Assembly (NCBI RefSeq): GCF_023167545.1
Contig: NZ_AP014647.1
Location: forward strand, 992,001-1,056,000
Source: Streptococcus constellatus subsp. constellatus
Lineage (GTDB): Bacteria; Bacillota; Bacilli; Lactobacillales; Streptococcaceae
Length of the DNA stretch: 64,000 nucleotides
Direction: 5' to 3'
The notes beneath the pieces are model-generated. The model worked only from the letters and a program-made list of their open reading frames with translations, did no database searches and was not told the origin of the DNA. A program made the position numbers and the translations under genes. Positions 1 to 8,303 of this stretch are shown in pieces. Each line of letters opens with the position of its first letter. Positions within the stretch are counted from its first letter, which is position 1.

Positions 1-84
1 AATTTCAGGATAATCTACTAAGGCTAAATGGTAAATCCCCTGCCATTGAAGACTAAAATCATTTTTACAAATTTTTAATTTCAT
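1..84 (-). CDS. N-terminus of an unidentified protein, cut by the window edge
   Basis: A reading frame opens at an ATG (complement of 82-84) and runs without a stop for 28 codons to the window edge, beginning MKLKICKNDFSLQW. An AAAAGG ribosome site lies about 7 bases upstream, and a TATAAT (complement of 119-124) lies in a sensible position for its promoter. The fragment is too short to assign to a family. The start is supported by the ribosome site and the promoter-like sequence, not by homology. Confidence 0.45.
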   Translation of the reverse strand, partial: MKLKICKNDFSLQWQGIYHLALVDYPEI

Positions 85-391
85 AGAATACCTTTTCACA
101 TTTATAATTGCTATGCTTATTATACATCTATATACTAAAAAATTGATAAGATATTTGATTCAATGATTGAAAAACTCATTTTATATCGTAAAATACTAAA
201 ATAGAATATGTGTAAATTTTTTCTCAATTGAATGCAAAAATACTTACTTAAAATGAGACAAACCTACTAAAATAGCGCCCTTTTAACCTCAATGACTCCA
301 AACGATACTCATAACGCCCCTTTTCTTTAAAATCTTAGTTGACAAGCCCTTTCCTTGTATGGTAATTTTAAAAAACAGAGGAGAATCGTTT
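85..391. other. AT-rich divergent intergenic region
   Basis: About 300 bases without a convincing gene, between the leftward partial gene and the rightward Mga-type regulator. It holds the leftward TATAAT at 119-124 and a TTGACA at 339-344 with only a weak -10 downstream, which may serve the regulator. I see no repeat, tRNA or riboswitch in it. Confidence 0.4.
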
Positions 392-1906
392 ATGTTAGAT
401 AAATATTTGGAAGAATCAATTTTAAATAAAGCAACCATTTTACAAATCATTCTAGAATTTCAAACGATTGATATTGAGCAACTAGCACAACTCACTGAAT
501 TTAGTGAAAAAATCATCTATCAACATCTAGCAGAATTGAAAGAGGAATTCAATGATTTATTTTATCTGAAAGTTTTTGCGAACACAGTTCACTTAGACCT
601 GATTACAAAAATCAATCCTTCCATCTGTTTTCATCGGATTTATCAAAGTTCAACCTTTCTCCACCTTTTGCGCTACTTCTTACAAGAAGAAAAAGAGAGT
701 TTCATTTGCTTTATCCAAAAAGAGTACATATCCCGTGCAACTGGCTATCGAATACGTGATAAGTGTTTGGACTTTTTGAAAGAAGTTGGGTTATCTTTAG
801 ACAGATACCAAGTCATTGGACCAGAATACCGTATTCGTTTCCTTATCGCTTTGCTGGAATATAAATTTGGCATTCATCTGTATGAAATTAAAGAAAAAGA
901 GTTAAAACTCGTTTATCAATGGATTCGTTCTTCCAATGCCCACATCTCACAAGAAGCCTTCGAAGCAGCTACAGAAGAAAGTCGATTCTTTTCTATTCTC
1001 GTGGTGCTAATGTGGAAACGAAAGAATTTTCCTATGGTTCTACCTGCCTCACAAGAGCTAGAAAAACTAAAAACGCTCCTTGTCTATCCAAAACTGATAA
1101 CCTTAACCAAGAAAATTTTGGAACCTGCCCTACAAGTGATGTTTACACCGACAGACTACGATTATCTATTTTTAGCCTATTGTACTACCCCTAATCCTTT
1201 CTCTAGAGACAAATGGTTGGAACACGATCGCGATACAGCTCTTGATATTATCATGAAACAAGGAATGTTACTGCCGCTCATTCAAAAATTTCGCTTATTA
1301 TTTGGAGATGAGCTGATCAATTCTCAACCATTTAGGATTGTCATGCTCTTCTTTATGAAGCCTTTTATCTGCAATTTACAAAGTTTGGTTCCCAATTCTT
1401 ACATTTTCCAATATGACCACCGCGGATTGTTTGACCCCCTCTATCTCCTCTTGAGCCCACTTGTCAAAGAATGGATGAAAGAGGTGGGATTGACAGGTGA
1501 AGTATACAAGTACCACATTTATCATGTGACCATTCAACTAAGGGAGTTGATTTATGCCAATATGGCACCTATTTCTTTGTATATTTTTGCAAGTAATAAT
1601 GCCGACGTAACGACTTTAAAGAATGCTTTTTCAAGAAATATTCCTCCTTCTATTACTCGGATTGTGGTAATTGACTTTTTGAATAGTTCGCTCCATTTAC
1701 AGGATCACGAAGAAACAAATATAATTGTAGCAGACCAACATATTTCAACTTATATCAAGAGCTTATTTCCAGATAAGGAACACATTCTTATCAATTTCTC
1801 GATGAATTTTTATGATATTCATTACCAGCATATCTATGAAGCTATTTATAAGTTGAGAAAAGAACGCTATCAGGAATATATCAATGGGTTGAAAAAGTTA
1901 CTTTAA
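392..1906 (+). CDS. Mga/RofA-like stand-alone transcriptional regulator
   Basis: A protein of about 504 residues with the layout of the Mga/RofA (RALP) regulators of streptococci. It has an N-terminal Mga-type helix-turn-helix (about residues 10-60), a second winged-helix segment (about 65-150, including a YISRATGYR-like recognition stretch), and a long C-terminal region that resembles the PRD/EIIB-like part of Mga. Members control surface protein and virulence genes in response to growth state. I start it at 392 and not at the in-frame ATG at 359, because an AGAGGAG ribosome site sits 8 bases before 392. No obvious target operon lies beside it, since the next gene is convergent. Family assignment is from remembered sequence character, so the exact subfamily is uncertain. 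Confidence 0.75.
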   Translation: MLDKYLEESILNKATILQIILEFQTIDIEQLAQLTEFSEKIIYQHLAELKEEFNDLFYLKVFANTVHLDLITKINPSICFHRIYQSSTFLHLLRYFLQEEKESFICFIQKEYISRATGYRIRDKCLDFLKEVGLSLDRYQVIGPEYRIRFLIALLEYKFGIHLYEIKEKELKLVYQWIRSSNAHISQEAFEAATEESRFFSILVVLMWKRKNFPMVLPASQELEKLKTLLVYPKLITLTKKILEPALQVMFTPTDYDYLFLAYCTTPNPFSRDKWLEHDRDTALDIIMKQGMLLPLIQKFRLLFGDELINSQPFRIVMLFFMKPFICNLQSLVPNSYIFQYDHRGLFDPLYLLLSPLVKEWMKEVGLTGEVYKYHIYHVTIQLRELIYANMAPISLYIFASNNADVTTLKNAFSRNIPPSITRIVVIDFLNSSLHLQDHEETNIIVADQHISTYIKSLFPDKEHILINFSMNFYDIHYQHIYEAIYKLRKERYQEYINGLKKLL

Positions 1907-2006
1907 TCATCATTAGATGGAAACAGAGTAATGGTGTTTACTTTATGAACTGTCCTCAACAAAATGAAGAGCTTAATTTTTCAGCGCCAGTAGTAATTAA
2001 AGCAAG

Positions 2007-2047
2007 AAAAAACCTGAAGAAAACGTTCAAAAAAAGTTTTTTTCAGG
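2007..2047 (-). terminator. Intrinsic terminator after the Pr6Pr membrane protein
   Basis: CCTGAA (2013-2018) pairs with TTCAGG (2042-2047) around an A/T-rich inner stem. Read leftward, the hairpin is followed by a T run. It ends the leftward gene whose stop is at 2078. Confidence 0.6.
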
Positions 2048-2077
2048 CAAGTAGACAAATTTTGCTGTTTCAAGTAT

Positions 2078-2713
2078 TTAAGAAGACCCTTTCCTATGTG
2101 AGGATAGGGACATAACTCCGTAAAGCAGAAAGCTCGCAAGCAAATAACCAATAAAAATTTTGATTGACCACTGTAAGACATAAGACCAGCCATATTTTGG
2201 GATATTTAGAAAGAAGTAAGCAAATGGACTGTCTTTAGCACCTGGAATAGGCCACTTGAGAACCAAACCATTAAACAGGGCAAAAGCCATGTAAAGTAGA
2301 GGCACACTAGTCCAAGCAATGGGATCAAACCAGCGATATTGCAAACGTTTATCAAAAAGCACAGTATCCGCTAAAAACCATAACGGTACAATGTAATGAC
2401 ATAGGAAATTTTCCAGTCGATAAAAATCAGTCGCTAACGGAGCAAGCAGAACATGATAGATGACACAGGTAATCATGATACACATAGTGACACCGCCTTT
2501 AATCCGAAATAGTGTCTTCGTTTGCCAGCGACTTTCAGAACGCGCCATTAGATACAGCAAATAAGCTGTGAAAGCTGTTACGATAATGTTGGACAAAACA
2601 GTATAATACATAAGCATGCCAAGACCGCCATGCTTTGTAATTTCAAGATATACTCCCACAAACCCTAAGATAAACAATATCATGCGGCTATAAAAAATTA
2701 CATTTCGTTTCAT
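2078..2713 (-). CDS. Pr6Pr family integral membrane protein
   Basis: A protein of 211 residues with about six hydrophobic segments and the composition of the Pr6Pr/FAR-17a-like membrane family (six-helix proteins of unknown function common in streptococci). Conserved-looking His and Trp residues sit at membrane borders (VIYHVLLAP, LCHYIVPLW, KWPIPGAKDSPFAYFFLN). It lies just downstream of the PhnA-like gene on the same strand with 8 bases between them, so the two are probably co-transcribed. Function is unknown. A small overlapping leftward frame at 1981-2193 looks like a shadow. Confidence 0.65.
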   Translation of the reverse strand: MKRNVIFYSRMILFILGFVGVYLEITKHGGLGMLMYYTVLSNIIVTAFTAYLLYLMARSESRWQTKTLFRIKGGVTMCIMITCVIYHVLLAPLATDFYRLENFLCHYIVPLWFLADTVLFDKRLQYRWFDPIAWTSVPLLYMAFALFNGLVLKWPIPGAKDSPFAYFFLNIPKYGWSYVLQWSIKIFIGYLLASFLLYGVMSLSSHRKGSS

Positions 2714-2721
2714 TACTGACC

Positions 2722-3060
2722 TCAGATTTTCTTAACAAATTCTGACTTAAGTTTCATCGCACCAAAACCATCAATCTTGCAATCAATATTATGGTCGCCT
2801 TCTACAATCCGAATATTTTTCACGCGCGTTCCTTGTTTCAAATCCTTTGGAGCACCCTTGACTTTTAAATCCTTGATGAGAGTAACAGTATCTCCGTCCA
2901 CAAGTTGATTGCCATTTGCATCAATCGCTTTGATGCCATCATCTTCTTCATCGACTTCAGCCGGATTCCACTCATAAGCACACTCTGGACAAACTAATAG
3001 TAACCCATCTTCGTAAACATATTCTGACTGGCATTTTGGACAATTTGGTAATTGATTCAT
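2722..3060 (-). CDS. PhnA/YjdM-type zinc ribbon protein
   Basis: A protein of 112 residues matching the PhnA-domain family in size and layout. An N-terminal zinc ribbon has the pairs CPKC and CPEC (residues 7-27), followed by an acidic linker and a C-terminal PhnA domain with the [23 protein letters not shown] signature in parts. Despite the name, the family is not part of the C-P lyase, and its role is not known. The start has good spacing to an AGGAGA ribosome site. It is first in a two-gene leftward unit with the Pr6Pr membrane protein. Confidence 0.85.
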   Translation of the reverse strand: MNQLPNCPKCQSEYVYEDGLLLVCPECAYEWNPAEVDEEDDGIKAIDANGNQLVDGDTVTLIKDLKVKGAPKDLKQGTRVKNIRIVEGDHNIDCKIDGFGAMKLKSEFVKKI

Positions 3061-3199
3061 CTTCTCTCCTTGCTAATACTTAGAATTTATGACGCCTTCC
3101 CATTTTACTATAAAATAAAAAATTTGACAAATAAGAGAAAATGACTAATTTTTAAAAGAAATCTACTATCATGAGTTTACATATTTTCTTACTCTAATC

Positions 3200-4096
3200 T
3201 CATTTCAGTCCTTTTCTCAATGTAGCTAATGTTTCTTGGAAAACGATCGGCACTTCTGCTGTAAATTCCATGACTTCTGCCGTCTTAGGATGAGTAAATC
3301 CAAGCGTTCTGGCATGTAAAAATTGACCGTGCCCTTTTAGCGTTTTACGTGGTCCATATACTTCATCACCTGCCACTGGGTGACCAATATAAGCCATGTG
3401 CACACGAATTTGATGTGTACGACCTGTTTCCAGTTGCAACTCCACCAGCGTATAATTGCCAAAACGTTCTAAAACATGGAAACGTGTAACAGCTGACTTT
3501 CCTTTTGCCGTTACAGCTTGTTTTTTTCTATCTTTTTCATTGCGTCCAATCGGTGCTTCAATAACGCCTCTGTCATTCGGCAGATTACCATGCACAATAG
3601 CCCAATACTTCCGCAGGGATTTTTTATCTTTTAATTCATCAGCCAGCTTGATATGCGCATCATCGTTCTTGGCAATCATCAACAATCCTGATGTATCTTT
3701 GTCAATCCGATGGACAATTCCAGGGCGCAAAACACCATTGATACCGGACAAATCCTTGATGTGGTACATCAGCGCATTGACCAGTGTTCCACTCGTATGC
3801 CCTGCACTTGGATGCACCACCATACCTTGAGCCTTGTTCACCACTGCGACATCTTCATCCTGATAAACAATATCCAGTGGCAGATCTTCTGCAACGTATT
3901 CCATCGCTTCAGGTTCGGGCAATTCGTAAGTAATCACATCACCTGCCTTGACAGCATATTTTGCTTTCTTGACTTGCCCGTTGACTAAGATTTGCCCATT
4001 TTTGATTTGTTCATTGGCATGGCTGCGGGATAATGGTGTCAAATCAGCAAGCGCCTTGTCCAACCGTACACCGCCAATCTCTACTTTAACTTGCAT
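3200..4096 (-). CDS. rluD: 23S rRNA pseudouridine synthase, RluD-type
   Basis: A protein of 298 residues of the RluA/RluD family, which converts specific uridines of 23S rRNA to pseudouridine. An N-terminal S4 RNA-binding domain (about residues 10-65) precedes the synthase domain. The catalytic motif [16 protein letters not shown] contains the nucleophilic Asp, and GRTHQIRVH and GDEVYG motifs follow. The start overlaps the end of lspA by 11 bases, with a GGAAGAGG ribosome site inside lspA, so it is translationally coupled to it. The LysR-lspA-rluD order is conserved in streptococci. Confidence 0.93.
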   Translation of the reverse strand: MQVKVEIGGVRLDKALADLTPLSRSHANEQIKNGQILVNGQVKKAKYAVKAGDVITYELPEPEAMEYVAEDLPLDIVYQDEDVAVVNKAQGMVVHPSAGHTSGTLVNALMYHIKDLSGINGVLRPGIVHRIDKDTSGLLMIAKNDDAHIKLADELKDKKSLRKYWAIVHGNLPNDRGVIEAPIGRNEKDRKKQAVTAKGKSAVTRFHVLERFGNYTLVELQLETGRTHQIRVHMAYIGHPVAGDEVYGPRKTLKGHGQFLHARTLGFTHPKTAEVMEFTAEVPIVFQETLATLRKGLK

Positions 4097-4547
4097 TGCC
4101 CTCTTCCTTTAACATCATCACTATCAGTACAAGCACACCAATCGTCAGATAACTATCCGCAACATTAAAAATTGCAAAATTGATAAAATCAAGCTGAAAC
4201 ATATCCACAACAAAACCTTGGCGCATGCGGTCAATAAAATTTCCAATTCCACCTGCAATAATTAAACTCAAAGCAGACAGCAGCCAGACAGAACCTTTGA
4301 TGTGCTTGCTCAAATACCAGATAGCAGCGCCAATCACCACTAAAGTAATTACCGCAAACAACCATTGCTGGTTCTCCAGAATTGAAAATGCCGCTCCTGT
4401 ATTTCGCAAATAAGTCAAACTCAAAATCTTTGGAAGGAAGGGTTTTACTTCACCTAATTGAATGTTTTTGACAATTTCAAATTTTACCCATTGATCCAAA
4501 GCAATTAAGGCTACAATCACAATTGGCACCATCACTTTTCGTTTCAT
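4086..4547 (-). CDS. lspA: Lipoprotein signal peptidase (signal peptidase II)
   Basis: A protein of 153 residues that cleaves the signal peptide of prolipoproteins after Lgt adds diacylglycerol (lgt lies at 62904-63677 in this window). Four membrane helices are visible. The two catalytic-Asp boxes are [14 protein letters not shown] and [11 protein letters not shown]. The start shares an ATGA overlap with the stop of the upstream LysR gene, and the 3' end overlaps rluD, so the three genes form one tight operon. Length and motifs are normal for the family. Confidence 0.95.
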   Translation of the reverse strand: MKRKVMVPIVIVALIALDQWVKFEIVKNIQLGEVKPFLPKILSLTYLRNTGAAFSILENQQWLFAVITLVVIGAAIWYLSKHIKGSVWLLSALSLIIAGGIGNFIDRMRQGFVVDMFQLDFINFAIFNVADSYLTIGVLVLIVMMLKEEGNAS

Positions 4548-5452
4548 TTTTTACCTCTTTTTGCAAAATATTTTTCCATAACAGCAACAAAAGCTGCACC
4601 AATTGGTGAAAGCTCTACTTCTTCACGTTTAACATAAACCATGCGATTTTCCAAGTTGTCTTGTAATCGAATCACCGTAATGCCGTTTACGCTATTACTA
4701 TCCAAAAATCCAGATCCTGTTGCATAAGCATCTGTCCGCTCTAAAATACCATTCAAAGTGGCACGATCAGTTACATTAAACATCTGAGAACTGGCACTAG
4801 TATCCACAAAATTCTCTGAATAATAGAGATATTCATCCTTTTCCTGCGTAAAACGAACTGTCGGCAGATCTGCCAAATCTTCCATAGTAAGCTCCTCTTT
4901 CCCAGCTAAGGGGTGATCTGCCCGTAGATAGATATGCGTCTGAAAAGGAATCAAATCTATCACTTCTAGTCCCAATTTATCAATCCGCTGCATCATTCCT
5001 TTAGTATTTTGATTGTTCAGATAGATAATGCCAATCTCACTGTGCCCCTGCGCCACTTCATCTAAAATCTGCACTGTTGTGGATTCAAAAATTCGGAAAT
5101 TCTTATCTTTTGGATAGCGTTTAGCAAATTCCGTTATCAGAGGCGGTAAGAAATCATAGTGCTGGCTAGCAATGGAAAATTCTGCTTTTTCTTCCTCTGG
5201 ATTGGCGTATTGATTTTGAAATACATCAAATCCCTTGACCAATTCTTGGGCTTTTTCGTAAAATTCCATCCCTCGACGTGTCAGAAATGTGCCACTGCTC
5301 GTTCTATGAAATATTTTAAAGCCCAACTCTTTTTCTAAATCTCGAACTGCAATGGACAAGCTCGGCTGGCTGACATACATTTTCTCAGCTGCTTCACGAA
5401 AAGTGCCACTGTTGGCAATCGCTACAACATAACGCAGTTGTTGAATATTCAT
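4544..5452 (-). CDS. LysR-family regulator, MtaR-like
   Basis: A protein of about 302 residues with a LysR N-terminal winged helix ([18 protein letters not shown], helix-turn-helix about residues 18-37) and a periplasmic-binding-like effector domain. I start at 5452, where an AGAGGA ribosome site sits 8 bases upstream. An in-frame ATG at 5497 would add 15 residues with no ribosome site. Its position directly upstream of lspA and its sequence resemble streptococcal MtaR/CpsY regulators, which are linked to methionine uptake and metabolic control. That assignment is from memory and not certain. Confidence 0.85.
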   Translation of the reverse strand: MNIQQLRYVVAIANSGTFREAAEKMYVSQPSLSIAVRDLEKELGFKIFHRTSSGTFLTRRGMEFYEKAQELVKGFDVFQNQYANPEEEKAEFSIASQHYDFLPPLITEFAKRYPKDKNFRIFESTTVQILDEVAQGHSEIGIIYLNNQNTKGMMQRIDKLGLEVIDLIPFQTHIYLRADHPLAGKEELTMEDLADLPTVRFTQEKDEYLYYSENFVDTSASSQMFNVTDRATLNGILERTDAYATGSGFLDSNSVNGITVIRLQDNLENRMVYVKREEVELSPIGAAFVAVMEKYFAKRGKK

Positions 5453-5588
5453 GCTTTTATCCTCTTTTAAATGTTTTATCATTATACCATAAATCAAGGC
5501 ATAACTAAACCGTCATACACTAAGGATTCAATAAAGGCGTTCTCCTACTTTCCCTAGAATAACATTCTTGACACATGTTTGCCTCCTC

Positions 5589-6458
5589 TTACTTACCGAC
5601 ATAGACAACTTCTGTCATCACTTGAAACCCTAATCGTTGGTAAAGTTTGTAAGCACCTGTATTTTCCTTGTCTACTACAATTTGGAAATTTAAATCATTC
5701 CGCTCATACATGTCATTCATTATTGCCGACATAAGATAAGAGCCTAGTCCTTGTCCCTGTAGCTCTTTTTTCACTGCTAGACCAAAGAAGAAATTGAAAT
5801 CTGTGCTCATATCAACAGAGCAAGATGCAATAATTTTCCCATCTTTTTTCAATACAAACAAAAGAGTGTTATTATCTAAGATAGCTTCACGTGCATAAGT
5901 GCGGCTGCTTTCTAAAGGATTTCCAAACGCTTCTGCTTGGAAAGTTGCAATCTCTTCGACCAAGTCCAAATCTGCCAAAACAACTTCTAAACCCGCTCTC
6001 TTTTCTAAAGCAAATTGTCTGCGCGGCTGCTCCAGCCACAACTCAGCATCTGTTATGTGAAATTGAAAATGCTCTAAAAAATTCGGGTGTTTGGTCAAAA
6101 AAGCTGTTTCTGTCACATAGTCAACTTCGGATAAATTGTATTGTGTCGCTACATTTGCAAATTCGCTTAGCAAGGTACGAGCAATTCCTTTGCGCCGATA
6201 AGCAGGTATCACATAGAGCGAAACTTCAGCTTCTTTCGGTTCATCAGCATAAACGAATAAATAACCTACTAACTTAGCGGCTTCATAGGCTAAGAAAAAA
6301 GCAGGCATATCTTTATCTACGTTGTAAGTCGTATCAAGATAGGGGGTACGATAAGTTCCATCTAGCTGATGACAATCTCTCGTAATTGCTAACAGTTGTT
6401 GGCGTTCTTTTTCTGTTACATTATTTCTTTTGATAAATTGCAAGAATAAGTGCAACAT
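5589..6458 (-). CDS. Double-GNAT acetyltransferase, 5' end replaced by IS30 sequence
   Basis: A protein of about 289 residues with two GNAT acetyl-CoA-binding domains. The first contains VIPAYRRKGIARTLL, the second VKKELQGQGLGSYLM and NTGAYKLYQRLGF. The substrate is unknown. The first ten codons (MLHLFLQFIK) are encoded by the terminal repeat of the IS30 element; gene-derived sequence begins at about RNNVTEKE. The ATG at 6458 abuts the transposase stop (GAGTAAATG), so translation could occur by re-initiation behind the transposase. The original promoter, ribosome site and start lie on the far side of the element at 7502-7532. The body of the gene is intact. Confidence 0.8.
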   Translation of the reverse strand: MLHLFLQFIKRNNVTEKERQQLLAITRDCHQLDGTYRTPYLDTTYNVDKDMPAFFLAYEAAKLVGYLFVYADEPKEAEVSLYVIPAYRRKGIARTLLSEFANVATQYNLSEVDYVTETAFLTKHPNFLEHFQFHITDAELWLEQPRRQFALEKRAGLEVVLADLDLVEEIATFQAEAFGNPLESSRTYAREAILDNNTLLFVLKKDGKIIASCSVDMSTDFNFFFGLAVKKELQGQGLGSYLMSAIMNDMYERNDLNFQIVVDKENTGAYKLYQRLGFQVMTEVVYVGK

Positions 6459-7488
6459 TTACTCTAACTCATCCACTAGAGCTTCATAAGCCGTTCTGTA
6501 AGCTAAACATTTTCGTGGTCGGTGATTGATATCATATAAGGCCTTGTTCAAAGCCTCATCAGAGATAGCAGCTAAATCTGTTTTCTTTGGGAAATATTCT
6601 CTTAGTAAGCCATTTGCGTTTTCATTACTTCCTCTCTGCCAAGATGAATAGGCGTCCGCAAAGAAAAAGGAAATTCCTAAATTCTCTACTAGAGGATAGC
6701 AGGCGAACTCTTTTCCCCTGTCTGAAGTGAAGGTTTTAAGAGTCTCTTTTGGAAATAGCCTACAAAGTTGTTCGATGGCTGAAAACATGGCTTTGGCTGT
6801 TCTATCTGGTATCTTGAAAGCTAAGTAAAAACGAGTTTTTCGCTCTAGAAAAGTCGCTAAACACCCCTTGCTTTTGCCTCTGGAAGACACTACAGTATCA
6901 AGCTCCCAGTGGCCAAAAGTTTCACGATTCCGAACCTCTTTAGGACGTTTGGCAATCGGCGTGCCAATCCTAAATGTCCCACGTGTTTCTTTGGGTTGTC
7001 GAGTTCTTCCTTTACGACGGAGGACGCTTAAATCCAGATCAATCAAACCAGCATAGAGCCAGTTATAGATGGTTTTAAAAGCTACCATTGGCTTTTGTTC
7101 AAGCTGATAGCGCCCACAAATCTGTTCAGGCGACCAGGAGGATTTTAAACCGTTCTCAATTTCCTTTTTCAACTTTGGTGTTAAACAAGACTTCCGACCT
7201 TTTTGCTTAGCCCTGTGGTCGTACTGTTCCTGTGCTAAGACTGCGGAATAACCATTTTGACATCGTCTTAACTCTCTTGAAATGGTAGACTTATGGACGC
7301 CAAGTTTACTTGCAATTTGGCAAGGTTTTAAACCTAATTCCAAGTAGGTTTCTATCTTTATTCGGTCGGTTATGGTAAGATGGGAGTAGCTCATAGTTTT
7401 TCCTCGGGTTCTGTTTGTGTGGTTACTTACAGTTTACACCAATGAAACGCTATGAGTTTTTTGGTTGAACTATATTTTACAATTTATC
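6432..7488 (-). mobile_element. IS30-family insertion sequence, complete
   Basis: An element of about 1,057 bp holding one transposase. The ends are imperfect inverted repeats. The left end reads GATAAATTGCAAGAATAAG from 6432, and the right end, read inward from 7488, begins GATAAATTGTAAAATATAG. Similarity continues to about position 25. Flanking bases are T-runs, CTTTT to the left and TTTTT to the right, so the target duplication cannot be sized exactly. Removing one TTTT copy restores an open frame for the disrupted GNAT gene, which supports a 4-base duplication. The repeats resemble IS1239-type IS30 elements of streptococci. Confidence 0.9.
6459..7394 (-). CDS. IS30-family transposase
   Basis: A protein of 311 residues. 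The N-terminal IS30 helix-turn-helix (LTITDRIKIETYLELG and KLGVHKSTISRELRR) is followed by an rve-type DDE catalytic domain. The three acidic positions are visible in the motifs GHWELDTV, FTSDRGKEF and NENANGLLREYFPK. A GAGG ribosome site precedes the ATG. Length and all motifs are intact, so the element may still be active. Its TAA stop is directly followed by the ATG now used by the interrupted GNAT gene. Confidence 0.95.
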   Translation of the reverse strand: MSYSHLTITDRIKIETYLELGLKPCQIASKLGVHKSTISRELRRCQNGYSAVLAQEQYDHRAKQKGRKSCLTPKLKKEIENGLKSSWSPEQICGRYQLEQKPMVAFKTIYNWLYAGLIDLDLSVLRRKGRTRQPKETRGTFRIGTPIAKRPKEVRNRETFGHWELDTVVSSRGKSKGCLATFLERKTRFYLAFKIPDRTAKAMFSAIEQLCRLFPKETLKTFTSDRGKEFACYPLVENLGISFFFADAYSSWQRGSNENANGLLREYFPKKTDLAAISDEALNKALYDINHRPRKCLAYRTAYEALVDELE

Positions 7489-7501
7489 TTTTTAAAATAT
7501 T

Positions 7502-7532
7502 CATCACTTTTCTCCTTAACTCTTTCATTATA
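7502..7532 (-). promoter_or_regulatory. Orphaned promoter, ribosome site and start of the GNAT gene
   Basis: Read leftward, this segment holds an extended -10 (TGGTATAAT, the TATAAT at 7527-7532), a TTAAGGAGA ribosome site (7511-7519) and an ATG at 7504 that encodes MNILKR before hitting a stop inside the IS30 end. Joined to the far side of the element it would read MNILKRNNVTEK, the natural start of the GNAT protein. The promoter now points into the IS element. Confidence 0.75.
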
Positions 7533-7554
7533 CCACAAAGAAAAAGCGGCTACT

Positions 7555-7583
7555 TTGACAAAGGAGACTATTCAAGATATAAT
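7555..7583 (+). promoter_or_regulatory. Consensus sigma-A promoter for the CstR-like gene
   Basis: TTGACA (7555-7560), a 17-base spacer and TATAAT (7578-7583) lie 28 bases before the ATG at 7611. This is a perfect consensus housekeeping promoter. I see no copy of the CsoR/CstR-type palindrome here, so the regulator is probably expressed constitutively. Confidence 0.85.
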
Positions 7584-7610
7584 GTAAAAAAATACACAGA
7601 GGACAAGAAC

Positions 7611-7868
7611 ATGACAAACTCAAAGCTTATTACGCGACTAAAACGCTCCGAGGGACAATTACGTGGCATTCAAAAAATGATAGAGGAAGAACGCGATTGT
7701 GCAGACGTTATCACCCAATTAACCGCTGTTCGCTCTAGTGTCGAGCGTGTCATTGAGTTGATGATTACCGAAAATCTCACCGAATGCCTCAACCATCCTT
7801 TGGACGATCCTAAAGCTCAAAAAGAGCGGCTAGAAAAAGCTGTCCAATACTTTATCAAACGAAAATAA
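7611..7868 (+). CDS. cstR: CstR-like persulfide-sensing repressor (CsoR family)
   Basis: An all-helical protein of 85 residues of the CsoR/RcnR/FrmR family. Of the copper-binding C-H-C triad of CsoR, the two cysteines are present (Cys30 and Cys59), but the histidine position is Asn55 (sequence ITENLTEC). This matches the CstR subgroup, which senses persulfides through a Cys-Cys sulfur link instead of Cu(I). The genes around it handle sulfane sulfur, as in the cst systems of Staphylococcus and Enterococcus. I start at 7611, behind an AGAGG ribosome site. The longer in-frame opening at 7452 reads into the IS element and is rejected. Confidence 0.87.
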   Translation: MTNSKLITRLKRSEGQLRGIQKMIEEERDCADVITQLTAVRSSVERVIELMITENLTECLNHPLDDPKAQKERLEKAVQYFIKRK

Positions 7869-7869
7869 T

Positions 7870-7903
7870 CTCAGTAGTTTTCTTCGCTTGCTGAGGTTTT
7901 TTT
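7870..7903 (+). terminator. Intrinsic terminator after cstR
   Basis: CTCAG (from 7870) pairs with CTGAG (7891-7895) and is followed by a run of seven to eight T residues. It directly follows the stop of the CstR-like gene. Confidence 0.7.
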
Positions 7904-7944
7904 ATTGACGTTGCACAGTAAAAGCGTTATTCTAACTATCACTT

Positions 7945-8242
7945 CTTTTTTTAAAAATAGAATTGATCTATTGAGCACAGGGAGCGTCCGCCCGGCTGAT
8001 GGACGAAACTCGTTTCTAGGTAGACTGTCCGCCCGGCGGAAAAAGTCAACTTGTTGTCAGGCAACGTTTCAGCCCGGCTGACAGAATAAACTGATTTCTA
8101 GGGAAGCCGTCTGCCCGGCGGACAGGGCAAATCTGTTTTTAGGCAAGTCGTCAGCCTGGCTGATGAACGAAACTCGTTTTCAGACAAGTTATCGACCAAG
8201 TTGATGAAGTGAACTGCTTTTGGTGCAGATTGTCGCCCATTG
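7945..8242. repeat. Degenerate tandem array with an exact 41-bp period (array 1)
   Basis: Units begin at 7986, 8027, 8068, 8109, 8150 and 8191, with a partial unit at 8232 and a decayed one at 7945; every step is exactly 41 bases. Each unit opens with a dyad of the form TCnGCC-n-GGCnGA and closes with a tail like AAACTnGTTTCTAGGnAAG. Dyad arms differ between units but still pair: TCCGCC/GGCGGA at 8027, TCAGCC/GGCTGA at 8068 and 8150, ATCGAC/GTTGAT at 8191. The units are richer in GC than the flanks. A period of 41 excludes a repeated coding motif. I do not recognise this element. Confidence 0.85.
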
Positions 8243-8268
8243 AAAAATACACCTCACTATTGTATAAT
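8240..8268 (+). promoter_or_regulatory. Promoter of the YbaK-type editing gene
   Basis: TTGAAA (8240-8245), a 17-base spacer and TATAAT (8263-8268) lie directly after the last partial unit of the 41-bp array. The AAAGGAGG ribosome site of the next gene follows. Confidence 0.75.
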
Positions 8269-8303
8269 AAAAGTAATAAAACAACCCAAAGGAGGCAAGT
8301 AAA

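Noticed and set aside
1981..2193. Small leftward ORF of 70 codons below the Pr6Pr gene
   Set aside because: It overlaps the 3' end of the membrane protein gene in another frame, runs through a terminator hairpin and has no ribosome site.
7452..7610. N-terminal extension of the CstR-like protein to 138 residues
   Set aside because: The upstream part lies in the IS30 end and the gene's own promoter. The 7611 ATG has a ribosome site and gives the family length.
7945..8242. CRISPR array
   Set aside because: Period is 41 and the better conserved part is only about half of it, units differ throughout, the variable part is itself palindromic, and no cas genes lie nearby. The array does not have the identical-repeat, unique-spacer form.
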